Assembly: GCA_017979445.1 (NCBI GenBank) | Contig: CM030706.1 | Coordinates: forward strand, 9,472,967-9,536,966 | Source of the DNA: Akebia trifoliata | Lineage: Eukaryota; Streptophyta; Magnoliopsida; Ranunculales; Lardizabalaceae | Length of the DNA: 64,000 nt | Direction: 5' to 3' | In this document: positions 22,565-34,040 of the stretch, piece after piece | Layout: every line of letters starts with the position of its first letter | Numbering within the stretch: the first letter of the stretch is position 1 | Position numbers and translations under genes: made by a program | Notes under the pieces: model-generated | What the model was told of the DNA's origin: nothing | What the model saw: only the letters and a program-made list of their open reading frames with translations | Databases searched by the model: none

Positions 22565-23776
22565 AGAATTGGGATGACCATCCAGCAATAATGGCAGTGG
22601 GTGTGGTTGATGGAACATCAAAGGCAATTTTCTGGACACTTATGTCTCTTGGTACATCAAGATCAGAGTAAGATTAGTGGATTATTTCATCTTTTTTCCT
22701 TACTTCTGGCTTCTATCTTATGTAAAAACTATATGATATTATTGGTGTAGTTATATTAAATTAGCGGCTTCTCTTCCATAAGATGGTGCACATGCACATT
22801 TATCTACCACGTCCCAATCCTGTGGAAGTTTCTCCTTATATAAAATAAGGTTTCATTCCTAAGAAATATATAAATTTAAATCTAGTATAAATATATCATT
22901 ATAAATTTTATAGTTGGTTAATTCTTACATGCACATGGTATAGAAAATTTGCATTCAGATTGATTGATTGACATGGATAAGCTTGAACAATCAAAATTGG
23001 ATTGAAGAATAAGGTAAGAAATATATAAATATAATTTACATTCTTAATAAATATATCAATGTGCATTTGGCCTTTTGTTTTGTTTTGTTTTCTAGATAAT
23101 GGCTGGTCCTTGTTACATATTTAAACTTCAACAAAATTTCTTGCAGATGGGACTTCTGTCTTTCTCGAGGTAGTGTGGTTTAGCATCTTGATGGTCATAC
23201 AGATATTATTCACACAAGCAGCTGAACGACGATTGGTTACCTTGGCCAGATCCTGAACCTCTTCAATGTTTGCAGAAAATCTATTAATATATTTTCCTCT
23301 TATTAAAACATGATAGTTGGTTGCCAGGGGTATGAAAAAGAGAGATTTGTGCAGTGTTATTGGAGAAGGGAGGATGATGGAACATATGGTAGTTATGCAT
23401 TTAAAAGAATGTTTTGATATTCTTCAGTGACTTCAGAGTTATCCCAATAAAAAACTGACTTTGGTTTTCTGTCACAGTAATTCTCTACCACTGTGTTTCA
23501 CAGAAGGTGTCTACCCCAAAAAGGCTATGTCCGTGCCTGCCTTAAAAGTAATGTATGCTTTGAATTTGGATATAGAAACATTAAACGTTTTCTTAAAACA
23601 TTAAACATTTGCCTACCTTCATCTCTTTTTTCCCTCAACTTCTATCAATTTTATAGATTGGAAACAATCAGTTGTAAAGCACGTGCTTGCTATAGATTGG
23701 AAATTCTGGAAGTCTTATCTGTGAAAATCATCAGCAACAGCTATAACCATCCAAATGCTTGCAAGGGTAGCAGGTA
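22565..23776 (+). pseudogene. Captured EDR2-like (START-domain) gene fragment
   Basis: Exon-like blocks with intact or near-intact splice sites. 22567-22668: DDHPAIMAVGVVDGTSKAIF ending SRSE|GTAAGA. From 23148: WDFCLSRGSVV then HLDGHTDII, then WLPWP in a shifted frame. 23329-23384: GMKKRDL and CYWRREDDGTY. 23479-23549: VILYH, then VFHRRCLPQKGYVRACLKS. About 23660-23776: KQSVVKHVLAIDWKFWKSYL then ITIQMLARVA. This is the START lipid-binding part of plant ENHANCED DISEASE RESISTANCE 2-type proteins. The N-terminal PH domain and the C-terminal DUF1336 are missing. A stop in place of the residue after SVV, an extra dinucleotide before the QL block and small deletions break the frame. Confidence 0.8.
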
Positions 23777-24243
23777 GTACTTTTATTGGTGAAGCATAGT
23801 TTCAGCTTTTTTTCTCCTTTATAGTCCAACATGGATAGTTAGTTTTCCTCAGCATTTTGATCATTGTTGCCAAAATTTAGTTTATTCAGCCATTACCAAC
23901 CTAATGGATCTTTGATCTTGGGTACTGATGGATAGTCTGGATTTTCAACATCATGTGAACTTTTTGTAAGGTGAATGTTCAAATGAACTTTATTTTCCAT
24001 GGTTGAACAACTCATTTTGCCTTTGGGTTTTCCAACATGATCTCCATGTGGGCCTCGATGCTAGATGTAAGAAATGGTAGTAAGAAACATATCTTAACTC
24101 GTAAGTTTATTCTAATTCCTTTGTCCAATGCATTGTCAGTATAAACTTTGATATTAATAATTATGCTTTCTTTTCATTTTTATGCATGGTTCATTCTTTA
24201 ATAACGTTTCTCTTCTTTTTTCTGTTTTTTTGTGCATCCAGCC

Positions 24244-24348
24244 AGTTTGTTGGATGGGGTTGCTAGCACAGGTATGTTGGAACTTGGTGAACAGCAGCTT
24301 TCTGCATACCTTGCTGAGAAGAAGTCCACAGGACAACCCTTCTTCTGA
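24244..24348 (+). other. Exon-like open block, gene unknown
   Basis: After a pyrimidine-rich tract ending CCAG, 34 codons read SLLDGVASTGMLELGEQQLS then AYLAEKKSTGQPFF and stop. Composition and acceptor look exonic, and it lies between two captured gene fragments, so it may be one more scrap. No family recognised. Confidence 0.25.
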
Positions 24349-25310
24349 AATGATAATTGTCCACATATCCATTGCTAATGTGGTGTTTTTGTTGAATTGG
24401 CATTTGAGGCTAGGGGTTTACTCTGATACATATCGTGCCACTATCGAGCAGAATTCGAGAGTCATGGAACTAGACATTTGCAATATGTTATTATCATATA
24501 GGAAAGAAACAAATGGTGTTTTAGTTAAATTTATGAATTAAGACTTGAAGTTTATTCTAGTTAAATTTATGAATTGCTTGATTTGCTTCTATAGAGCTGG
24601 ATTTTAGATTTATGCAGCATTGCACTTTTGGAATATAAGATTTTCAAATAGTATAGAAATGTGTTAATGAATCTCATTCAGGATTAGTGCACAGAGGAGT
24701 TAAATGGAAATAAACTGAGAATGCATAGTGCACTTTGGGACTCTTAGGCGAGGTAGTAAAAGTAATTTTGATGTAGGACATCAGAAGCCCGATTCTTAGA
24801 ATTGATAGAACTATACCAAAAGTTGTTTTCTTTATCACCTTTATGCTAATTGTAGATTTTAGAACTAGAGGAAATAATTAAGAATGATGTCTAAGAACTG
24901 GGACAGGGTTCAGATGGGCTATGAAGACATAAGCCAATGAATCCTAGCCTCTAATAAGGTGTTGTTTCTGATCTGGAATCTTTTTGTGGGTTTCAATTGA
25001 GTTGAAGTGAGAATTGATATAGGGGCCATTATGAATTTTTTTTTTCTTTGGATTAAATCGTATTGGATGAAGTAGGGACGATAGGGTTTACGGGCTAAAG
25101 TTGCAACACATGAAATGTGAAAGAAATAGGAGGAGAAGACATGACCATGAGTCTCTCCGGACCTTGGGCTGTTGGGATTTTGAATGTTGGCTGTAGTGGT
25201 GGGTCATCCCTTAACTTCTTTTTTTCCTGGAGATTTCTTTTCTTTCTTGTTTTCTTTTTCCCTTCTTGTAATTTTTATCTGATTCTTGGTGGTTGTTTAC
25301 TTGCATACAG
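24349..25310. other. Intronic or filler sequence inside the CACTA element
   Basis: No supported coding block. The last 150 bases are T-rich and end TTGCATACAG, acting as the acceptor for the exon at 25311. Confidence 0.4.
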
Positions 25311-28235
25311 GTCTTCCTTCACTTCTTGCATTTCCCTCAGGTTGTAGAAGTTCAGATTGTCTTGCTAGGTGAGTTTCTAAAGGAATGAATTTGAATGGAA
25401 CAAACAATATTGAGGATCCACGGCAGTACCTCACAGAAGCTTACATAATTTTTGCAAGTTTTCAATTTGACATGGATATATGGAATGCCCTTATCCATTG
25501 ACCTTCACAATTTATGTTCCCTGCATTTTGAAGTTGTATAATGCCTCCTCACGAATTTTCTTACTAGGTACCAATGGGATCTCTCAGTAGATGCAGTTAC
25601 CGATTGGTTTGCAACAACCATACTTGGTTTACCTCGGATTCTTTACCACTTGAAGGAATCACTGGTAATTCGTGGGGCCTCTCTAAATTGCATTCATCAT
25701 TTATGTGGTTGCTTTGATCTGTTTTTGAAGTTTCATTTATGTTACTACACTGTTTTTTGTTGTTATCCTTGGTGACTTTTGATTCGACAATGTTGTCTCT
25801 TTAGTCTGTGGTTGGTTGCCTGATTCAAGGATGCTTGTATTTGGATAAATTACTGGCTTTGCCAGTTAGTCAGAATGTCCTTTGCCCTTCATAGACTCTT
25901 TATGTGCATAGATAATCCTTTGAATAGAAAGGTGAATTGCTTGATGAGACCGTGGAGACAATGCTTGATTAAAAATTTTAGTTGCTTGGGTACGATCAAG
26001 GTTTAAAATCTATTCGTTTGGTTGTTTCATTTTTTCCCAAAAAGCAAAACGAAATGAAATGGAACCAAAACATTCAATTTACATCCTGGTCTACTTCTCT
26101 GATTATTGGGCAAGAACCACATTTTCTGCAAAATTCATTTCTCATTTTCCCATTTCTCCACTAACGAAGAGCTTGAAACATCCCTGAAACTTAATTAGAA
26201 GTCAGTGGTATTACCACTTACAGACTTACCAACCACATTGTACCATGTCCATTGGAAACCGCTTTGCTATAGAAGCTGGGACCCCTTTCTGTTAATGTGA
26301 CCACATCCTTCCTCTTCTCTCAATAACTATTTCAAAGAACTTGTTTTCAATTGAGAATACTTTTCAGCCCATTTACATTGGTTCTTTACATCAACCACTG
26401 GCGTCATACATTGTTTTTAAGAGGACTGAAGCAGTCTTAAAAGAATATGGTCGCAGTATTTGTTTATAGAAAATGGTACTCTCTTCAGTTCCTATGCAGG
26501 CCATAAGAAGGCTTTTAATAAGACAATACTTTGATAAGAAATACTAAGCAAGACAGTGCTTTGATAATGGGAATGTTATGAGATGATTGTACTCACCTTT
26601 TATTTGCAATGTCTGTTCTGGAGTCATATTTACTTTGATGTTATCTGTGTTTACGATGGAAACTGCTATCATCCACATCAGGCAAATAGTAGGTCACATC
26701 TTTATTATCCTCCTCCTCAGCCTTGTCCCAAAGATTTGGGGTCAGCTAAATGAATCTTGTCACTTACATGCCTCAATTTAGGTGACAACTTTGCATTCCA
26801 ATTATTATTGAACATTGTGATCAAATTTTATCCTTCTTTTTAACAAAAAAATAAAAATATTGGTGGAAGCACACAGCTGAAAAGAATTTAACTGAGTTGC
26901 ATATCACATTAGAAAGTTGAAACATTTGTCTTGTAGAATTTTCGATATGTGATATTGTAGACACCCCATTTTTGCATCTGCCTATCCAGCGGAACGGCCG
27001 GGTCGAGGCGATTTCAGATATGTGACACATCAGCAGAAATGGGTTTTGATGCTCCTTAACCCTTACTTAGTAAAATAAACTAATCTATGCTATCAGTTTA
27101 CCTTACTCTTGCATCATTAATATTGGCTAATCTTATTTATGTCTCAATTTATTGTGTATTGCTGGAAATGATATGGAACCATATCTCAATTTCAGGGTCC
27201 AAGTTTTATTGCGAAAGCTGGTCATCATAAGGTACAGCTCTTTTTTGCTTACATACATTATTTTACTGGAGATTCATGTAGTCCTCTTTGACTGTATGCT
27301 ATAGAATCTCTCTCCAGTAGGTTCATTTTTTATACTCTGCTTTAAAATGTTCTGTTGTTACTTTCGTTCTATTTGAGACTGCTCACTAAGTAGTCACTAA
27401 CTCTAGTTCAAGCTGTAGTACTCGATCAATACTCAATATAATCAGGTTACCATCTCAGTATGTTATCAGTAAAACTCTACTCCCTGGTCAGTAGTACTGT
27501 TATGAGTTTGGAATATTTTATGGAATTTTTGAAAAAAATGGATAAAATTTTGTAGGGATCAATTTTATTTGAGCAAATGAAGCAAGACAAAATTGAACTG
27601 CACCTAAAATCCTGATATCCCTTATTGAAAGGGTATTTTAATGATTTGGGGAAAACTTATTTTCTTCAGATTTTACTGAAATTTTGGCCCTTAGCAATGG
27701 ATAAGATCCTAAGTTGTGTTGTGTCCAATGCATGGAACGATTAGTTAGTACCACTAGCAACTTTCTTGAGTTGGCAGTTTTTGTATTGAACTAGAACTTG
27801 GGAAACACCTTTCTATTCCATAAGAGAATGGTGGGCACCAAGCTGCTTCTAAACTTATCAATTATGTTTATATAGTTGCCTAGTTCCGATATTTTTGATA
27901 ATAATGCAATCACCCCTGTGATATATAGGAAATGTGTTTCACTTAGTTGTCTTATTTTTTCAATGGTCATAATAGTGGTAGTTTGTGCAGTGTGCTCCTG
28001 TAGTTTTATTTTTAGGCACAAGACATGGTAGTAATAGTTTAGGTACACATTAGCTTAACTTTTATGCGTTAAAGTTGTGTTCATTCATTTTCTTGTCATA
28101 ATACGTATTGTTCTATACTTCTGGTTCATAGGTAAAAGTCATCTGCTTCTCACGAACAGGGGAGCGTGCCGCTCCATTCTTGCGTCAAGCTACCAAAGAT
28201 TATTGGGCTTATGCCTCTTTTGCATTTGTGCTATG
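25311..28235 (+). pseudogene. Captured four-exon fragment of a thioredoxin-fold/J-protein-like gene
   Basis: Four exons share one open frame. 25311-25368: LPSLLAFPSGCRSSDCLAR, donor GTGAGT. 25568-25664: YQWDLSVDAVTDWFATTILG then LPRILYHLKESL, donor GTAATT. 27196-27231: GPSFIAKAGHHK, donor GTACAG. 28132-28235: VKVICFSRTGERAAPFLRQA then TKDYWAYASFAFVLW, donor GTGAGA. Every acceptor is AG and phases agree across the introns (phase 2 at the first junction). I believe this is the thioredoxin-like part of a large plant membrane protein with an N-terminal J domain, but that name is from memory of similar sequences and is tentative. Neither the beginning nor the end of the gene is present. No stop or frameshift is seen in about 98 codons, so this piece is younger or better kept than the clathrin and EDR2-like ones. 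Confidence 0.6.
26697..26758 (+). repeat. Short dispersed-repeat tail inside an intron
   Basis: CTCAGCCTTGTCCCAAAG then GGGGTCAGCTAAATGAATC resembles the '...CTTGTCCCAAA...GGGGTCGGCTACATGAATC' word seen in plant SINE-like repeats. Only this short part is recognisable. Confidence 0.3.
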
Positions 28236-28275
28236 GTGAGAGGGGGAATCATCCTTTTGGTGAAATCATATGTAC

Positions 28276-28309
28276 ACACACACACACACACTCTCTCTCT
28301 CTCTCTCTC
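28276..28309 (+). repeat. (CA)n(CT)n microsatellite
   Basis: An ACACAC run followed by CTCTCT, just downstream of the last captured exon. Confidence 0.9.
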
Positions 28310-29320
28310 ATTTTTTATTTTTATGTTTAAACTTACATGGCTATAAAAACTTGTTTCTTGGATGTTTCAAAATAGTTCATTTTATTATGGACATGGTAAC
28401 GGATAGATGCTCTTCATTTTATTTTGCCTAGGATTTTTGGCTGCTCACAAAACTTCATTTTATTTTGCCTAGGAATTTGCATTTCTTTTACATCCTTATC
28501 TATTTGTATATTTTTTGTGAATCAAGAGTTCAATAGTCCAGAATCTTCATGCACCCATCTTAGTTAGTATGTTTTTTTGTTCTAAGGGTCAGCACTGCTT
28601 GTCTACTTGGTTAAATAACCAACTATTAACTATTGCATTAATGTTTTTTTTTTTTTTCTAAGTATTTATAGATATTGCATTAATATATCCAAGAAATTAG
28701 AACATGGGTAATCGTATGCGTGACATTCTAAAATGCTTAGATTAATCCAGGTATGATATGTATGTTCACATTTAGAAACATTGAGCTACATTGACAATTT
28801 AGAGAACACACGTTTAGTTGTGCGGTTTACTATGAGCTGCATGATTAAGTGGGGTACCCCTCTAATAAGTTGGAAAAATGTAAGGCTTCTCATAAGGTCT
28901 GGTGTAGCAAGGAGGCCCATCCCATGTGATATAGTTTTAGTTGTGGTTGTTCACAGTTTAGCCAATGGGACTACTTCTCTTTTAGGTGTTCATCAATTTT
29001 TTTCCTTCAACTAATCAGAATTGCTTTGTGCTACATAGTTTAGCATTGTATGGACTTTTTAAAGATGCATTGGATATTCTTAGAATTAGAGGCATGTTTG
29101 TTTGTTATTAATTATTACTTCTTGTGTAAGACTAACTGGGAGTTGACCAAATTGTTCATTCATTGTGCCTATGTAAATTCAGTGTAGTCCCATTTCCTTT
29201 ATGTTTTTCATTTGTCTCGGTGCACTCCAAGGTCTTTAATTCAACTCTTTTCTAGCTGGAGGTCCACATTGGTGTAAGCAAAGTAGGGATTTTCTTTTGA
29301 AGATTTTCTGTTTAGGTGGG
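28310..29320. other. CACTA right interior, no gene
   Basis: AT-rich. The 77-codon frame at 28781-29014 shows no motif. Confidence 0.4.
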
Positions 29321-29757
29321 ATCTTGTGGGCCTCTAATACTATTTTACCTGCCGGTAATATATCATGTTACCGGCAGATAAAATAAGTGCCTCTAATACA
29401 TTATTTAACGGTAGTTTACAATAAATGACATTAAAAGGATACATTCCCTGCGGTTCAAATAAGCGCCTCTAATACAAATTTTAGTGGTGGTTTCCAATAA
29501 ACGCCATTTATAATAGACATTGCCGGCGGTTTCTAACTATCAGTAATAGAAAAATACACGTGGACAAAAAGTTTTATCAGTATTTCATAATCATTGGTAA
29601 TTGGTCCGAAAATCACCTTCAAAAATCTATTATTGGTGGTGGTTCTATAACCACCGTTGCGACCGCCACTATAATTTTCCTCGACGCCATAATTGCCAAC
29701 GAAATGCTAACTGTCATTGATATAAGGCAAGTTGAAAATGCCAGTGAAAAATGTTTT
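29321..29757 (+). repeat. Right subterminal repeat region of CACTA
   Basis: GCCTCTAATAC recurs at about 29330, 29391 and 29466, each followed by a TTTA-rich spacer and a CGG(C/T)-bearing word such as AACGGTAGTTT, GTGGTGGTTTCC and GCCGGCGGTTTC. It contains a near-perfect hairpin at 29341-29385. The frame at 29560-29766 is an artefact of this region. Confidence 0.6.
29341..29385. repeat. 18-bp hairpin with GCCGGTAA arms
   Basis: Left arm TATTTTACCTGCCGGTAA (29341-29358) pairs with the right arm (29368-29385) with one mismatch and a 9-base loop. Confidence 0.8.
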
Positions 29758-29768
29758 TTTTTGTAGTG
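29758..29768 (-). repeat. Right terminal inverted repeat of CACTA
   Basis: TTTTTGTAGTG, the reverse of CACTACAAAAA; followed by CAT, matching the bases before the left end. Confidence 0.6.
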
Positions 29769-29771
29769 CAT

Positions 29772-31300
29772 CTACTGTGAATTTGTTTTGTTCTTTCTAT
29801 TTTCTCATTTATGCTCATGTTTGAGAGAGATTTTTTAGCACTTGAAGTTTTTTTCTTTTGGATATTATTAGAGAAAATTTATCAAAATGGTTGAGTTTTC
29901 AACCTTATTTACCAAAACAGGAACTATAGTAAATATTTTCGAAAATGATAATTTATCGTTTTTGAAAAAAAATTTATACCGAATTTTTTTATATCGAAAA
30001 TACCCTTTTTTGTTTTACTGATGCATTTACCATTCTAACCTTAATAATACATTAAAATCCATCCAATCCTTTGAGTCTTTTTAATCTTTTAACAAAAATT
30101 TGTTCTTCGTCATCTCCATCTCCCTTTATTTTTTTGATCACATCTTCATTTCCTCTCTTGCTCGAATGGATCTTCAGGTATACCAAAGTTGAACGACGGC
30201 AGCAACTTAAATCAACTAATATCTTCTTTCTTGATCGATTCACTCTCTTACTCTATTTACTCCCTAAATTGATCACCTCTTTTAGGTTTTTTTGTAATAT
30301 TTTTTTTTACATATTTAAAGTTACATTTGTTTGGTTAATAGTTCAATTTATTTCTTTTTTTGTTTTAGGATTATTTTTTTATACATATATTAAGGTACAT
30401 TGTGATTGATTAAAATTTAACTAGATTTCATTTTATTTTTTTTTATATTTTCAAAGTTATTTTTATTGATTAATAACTCAATTAAATTTCTTATTATGTT
30501 TTAGGTTTTTTTATATTTTAACCTACATTTTTACTTGTTGATGGCTCAATTTAATTCTGTCATATTTTAGATTTTTTTGTTTTTTGTTTTTTTTGTTTTT
30601 ACATATTTAAACCAAGAAAATCAACTAAATTCCATTTCTACCGACACCACCGCGCTGCCCAAGTTGACCAAGGCGTTGCGGTCCATATAGGCCTACATTT
30701 TGGTCCTTGGTCTTGTTTCGGATCTTGGATCACAGTGGAATCTTTGGATTTTTCTAATTCGCCTGAAAACCTTGCAACTTTCTCCTGTTACATATAAATA
30801 ATCGCAATTAGGTCCGAAAACATAATTTAATTGAAATCAATAATAAATATGGATTAATAACGAATTGTATCTAATTAGAGGATTTAGTGTATAATTTACT
30901 CGTAAAATCTATGTAATTAAGACTTTAGAAACTACTTTCTAGATCCTGATCATCTGAAAATACCGCAAGCCTTTCAATCCTTCATATGAATATGCGAATA
31001 GTCGAAAGCTTGCGAGAGTCATTTTTCCTTTCTTCTCCAATTTATCCATATTCTTTCTTTGAAACGTACAACTTATAAATTTCTTTCGAAATGTGATTTT
31101 GAGTCTAATGATTTTTAATAATAAAAATATATAATAAATTTAATAGGGACTGAGATTTAAGCTCACAAGGCATCTCGATGATATGTTGATTAAATTCCTT
31201 AAATTGTAAATCTCCCACCCATATGATTCCAACCCATTTCATTTTACAAAACTCACATTCATTAACATCCCGACAACTCAAGTGAACAATTAGAGTTAAA
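29772..31300. other. Non-coding stretch with repeats
   Basis: 29875-30010 has words (TACCAAAA, AAAATACCC) in the same order as copy B at 54020-54180, suggesting a shared dispersed repeat. 30290-30610 is a degenerate tandem array. At 30640-30780 there is a more GC-rich block (CCGACACCACCGCGCTGCCC) that I could not assign on either strand. Confidence 0.4.
30290..30610 (+). repeat. Degenerate tandem array, unit ~80-100 bp
   Basis: About four units share a pattern of TTTTTATATxTT, AAGTTACATTT or similar, TTGATTAATAxCTCAATT and TTATGTTTTAGG(A/T)TTTTTT. Confidence 0.5.
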
Positions 31301-31314
31301 ACAATCAAAACTCA

Positions 31315-31495
31315 CAAACCCTAATCTCTTTTTCCCTTTATACCTTTCAAGAACCCTAATCTCTCTCTTTCTCTCAAAAATTTAAATTTCTCTAGCTCAT
31401 TCTCACTTACTCACTCACGAACCTCTTGCAAAGCTTTGTTGCTATGATTTTCTAATTTTGTTGAGGAATCAAGAAGGATATCATAGAGAAATAGG
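31315..31495 (+). promoter_or_regulatory. Probable 5' leader of the PMD gene with telo-box words
   Basis: CAAACCCTAATC at about 31316 and AGAACCCTAATC at about 31350, followed by TCTCTCTTTCTCTC, are typical of plant transcript leaders. A GTAAGT donor at about 31495 could end a leader exon. Confidence 0.35.
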
Positions 31496-31727
31496 TAAGT
31501 CTTTCTCTCAGTCGTTGAACCTGAATAAACCTTTTCTCGTATACACTTATGTTCAATCTGGTTGTTGGGTAGTTTCTTTCTTGATTTCATGGATTAGATT
31601 TAGAGCCCTCTAAAAAACTCCTAACTTTTGTTTGAATGAGACTTGTGAAAGTACACACTCTTGATATCAGTAAATAAAAATAAAATTGAAGTGGTTTTAA
31701 TCTTATCTATGCTCTTTTGTGCTCATA

Positions 31728-33680
31728 ATGGTTAGAACTAGAGGGAGCAGACATTCAAACTCTACTGTAGAAGGCTCAAGCGAACATATTCCTAGAGGTC
31801 CCATAGATAGTTCATTACTTAGAACATTTAAAACACACAAAGTGTTTTTTATTTGGCAATCGCAAGTAAGTTCTACATTATCTTTTCAATTATTTGATAT
31901 AATTAGTTATTATTATTATTATTTTTTTCATGTAATCATTTGTAGGTAAGCGAGGCTCTGACCATATTCAATCATTCAAAGAAGTTAGATGATTGGGATT
32001 ACGAAATAGAGACCACTGCTTTTCAAGAGAAAGTGAAAGTTTCAGGTCTCTTGAATCTTGCAAGGTACAAGTATCAATATCTTAATAATACTTTGTTGAC
32101 TGTTTTTATTGAGCAATGGCAATTGAAAACCAACACGTTTTATCTCCCATTTGGTGAGATGACGATTACATGGGATGATGTTGACTATATATTGGGTATT
32201 CCAATTATTGGTAAATCCATTTTCGTGACGTCCTTAATTGGTTCTACGGTTATAGATTTAGCAGTGGAGACTTTGGATCTTTAATTTGAAGAGGTGGCGA
32301 CTGTTTCCATCAATTGTCTTATATAAAATTTGAAAGGGTATAGTTACAATGCAACCTCATAGGAATTAGATTGTGTTGTTAGGGGGTACTTATATGTTTT
32401 GGGGTGTACAATTTTAGCAGATAAAACAAGGAAAAAATTATTTGCAATATACTTGACATTGTTACGAGATGTTGACAATATCAAGGACTTTTCATGAGGT
32501 ACAACCTTACTTGCAAGTTTATATCGACAACTGGGATGCGCATTGAGGAAAGATGTAACATAAATAGTGGGTTATTTACCGTTACTTCAAGTATAAGTAA
32601 ATTAGATCTTTTTTTTGTTTTTAATTTGACATATATGTAATAAAAAATATATATTTTCACTTGCAAGCATGGATTTACGAGCATTTCTCACAATTTCAAG
32701 TGGGTTTGGACGAAGAGTTTAATGTTGGAGACCCGCGTATCAAGCGGTGGAAGCCACTCAATGTAAATGTCATTTCAACTAATGAACTCTAGTATATGCG
32801 ACAAGCCTTCGATGATAAAGTGAAAAAAGACGTAAGTGTTAACCCATTTTGTATAATATAATGAGATTGTAATTATGTTTTACCTAATTTATATGCTTGG
32901 CAGGTGATTTAAAATCTACACAGAGGATAAACAAAATTATCCACTAAATCCAATCACATTCTACGACGGTTGTGTGAGGTTGGACAATGTCGTAGAACCT
33001 TACCATCCGATAAGGTATCTTGGACAATTTAGATATGTCCAAACAATTCCTCCATATCCAATGCAACTTATCTCAGAAGACAGGGGCCTAAATTTACAAG
33101 CTTACTGAGTGGAGAACAAATTTATTGAGAAACATTGGCACAAATGGTCTAAACATGTACTGTCTTCTGAAGTATTAGGAGATAAAGTAATTTTGCCATG
33201 GGATGTTGAATCGGCCTATCAGCTATGGTACGTAAACATATTGCATATGATCATCCAGAACCCGAACAATCGAATTGGAGCGTTACGACAACGTTGGCAT
33301 CAATCACATAGAGTCGAGGTCCCCGAAGAGACCTCAAAATTGGTAATTTCATATATACAGTTCAGATTTTATAAATTTGAATCAAACTTTAGGTTAATTA
33401 TTTACTACATTTTACAATATTAATTAGTGCATATGTATGTGGGTCAGGTTGAGATGAGATATTTGACATTGGGCCTATTAAAAGAATCAATTTCTTTAGA
33501 GCCCAATTAAGAATCACAGATGTTGTTAATGCGACAAAAGTAAGTATACAAAATACTTCATCCCCATCAAAGGTCTCCATCCCCACCGATGGTTAATGAC
33601 GAAGCTCTAATTTCAATGAAACAAAAAACAAGAAAAGGAAAGGGGCCGACTAAACCGAGTAGGAAAAGTCGAAGGAGTTA
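31728..33680 (+). pseudogene. Plant mobile domain (PMD) protein, broken
   Basis: Exon 1 (31728-31865) starts MVRTRGSRHSNSTVEGSSEH and ends IWQSQ|GTAAGT. Exon 2 starts at 31946 (VSEALTIFNHSKKLDDWDYE). It carries the core QWQLKTNTFYLPFGEMTITW, DDVDYILGIPI, and ends at a stop at 32282-32284. Further pieces lie in shifted frames: YLYVLGCTILADKTRKKLFA (about 32385), WIYEHFSQFQVGLDEEFN (about 32668), YDGCVRLDNVVEPYHPIRYL (about 32970) and ENKFIEKHWHKWSK (33109 on). A basic tail KGPTKPSRKSRRS ends at 33680. The WxLxTxTFHLPxGExTxTxxDVxxLLGLP signature defines the PMD (MAIN-like, transposon-derived) family. A second possible donor lies within the tail region. Several stops and frameshifts rule out a full product. 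No terminal repeats were found around it. Confidence 0.75.
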
Positions 33681-33773
33681 ATTTTATGAATTATTTTGAT
33701 TAATTTGTTTTTTATATAAATACAATGTCAGAAGGAATGATTCTTCTAATACTATTTAAAATATAATATGATC

Positions 33774-34040
33774 TCATGTCATATGGTCAATAGCCCCTGT
33801 GTTATTGATCCAAGGAGAGGAAGAATCATTGAAAGAAGATGTAATATATGTGGGGGTGCCATTTTGAAATTGTTCATCTGAGAGTTGTATAGACCGAGCT
33901 ATAGGATTAGTACTATAATCATCAACAGCAACATAGGCATTTGTATCATCAATCACATTGGTAAATATGTTAGTGCTGTTTGGGTTGTGTAGGGAGAAAC
34001 GAATTGGTAGTTGGTGCTCAAAATCTTTATTATTCTAGTG
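33774..34040 (-). pseudogene. Copia polyprotein fragment (protease region), copy A
   Basis: The minus strand reads STNPIARSIQLSDEQFQNGT and SSSPWINNTGAIDHMT. The last block is the Copia 'W-x-x-D-S-G-A-T-x-H-M-T' protease signature with the catalytic Asp-Ser-Gly changed to Asn-Thr-Gly. It is cut at 33779, where copy A begins. Confidence 0.7.

Larger units (their letters stand above)
10854..29768 (+). mobile_element. 18.9-kb CACTA (En/Spm-type) element carrying host-gene pieces
   Basis: Left end CACTACAAAAACGAC at 10854; right end TTTTTTTGTAGTG ending at 29768; the bases just outside are CAT (10851-10853) and CAT (29769-29771), a 3-bp target duplication as expected for CACTA. Inside are subterminal repeats on both sides, a Tnp2-type transposase relic and a Transposase_24-type gene, all on the plus strand, then about 7-8 kb with fragments of at least four host genes. 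The terminal match is only 11 bases, and the left and right subterminal repeats differ in sequence. An alternative is two neighbouring CACTA remnants whose ends happen to pair. I found no other credible TGTAGTG end between 20600 and 29768. Confidence 0.55.

Noticed and set aside
24182..24541. 119-codon plus-strand ORF
   Set aside because: No family motif, no coding-like composition over most of its length, and it overlaps a more exon-like block in another frame.
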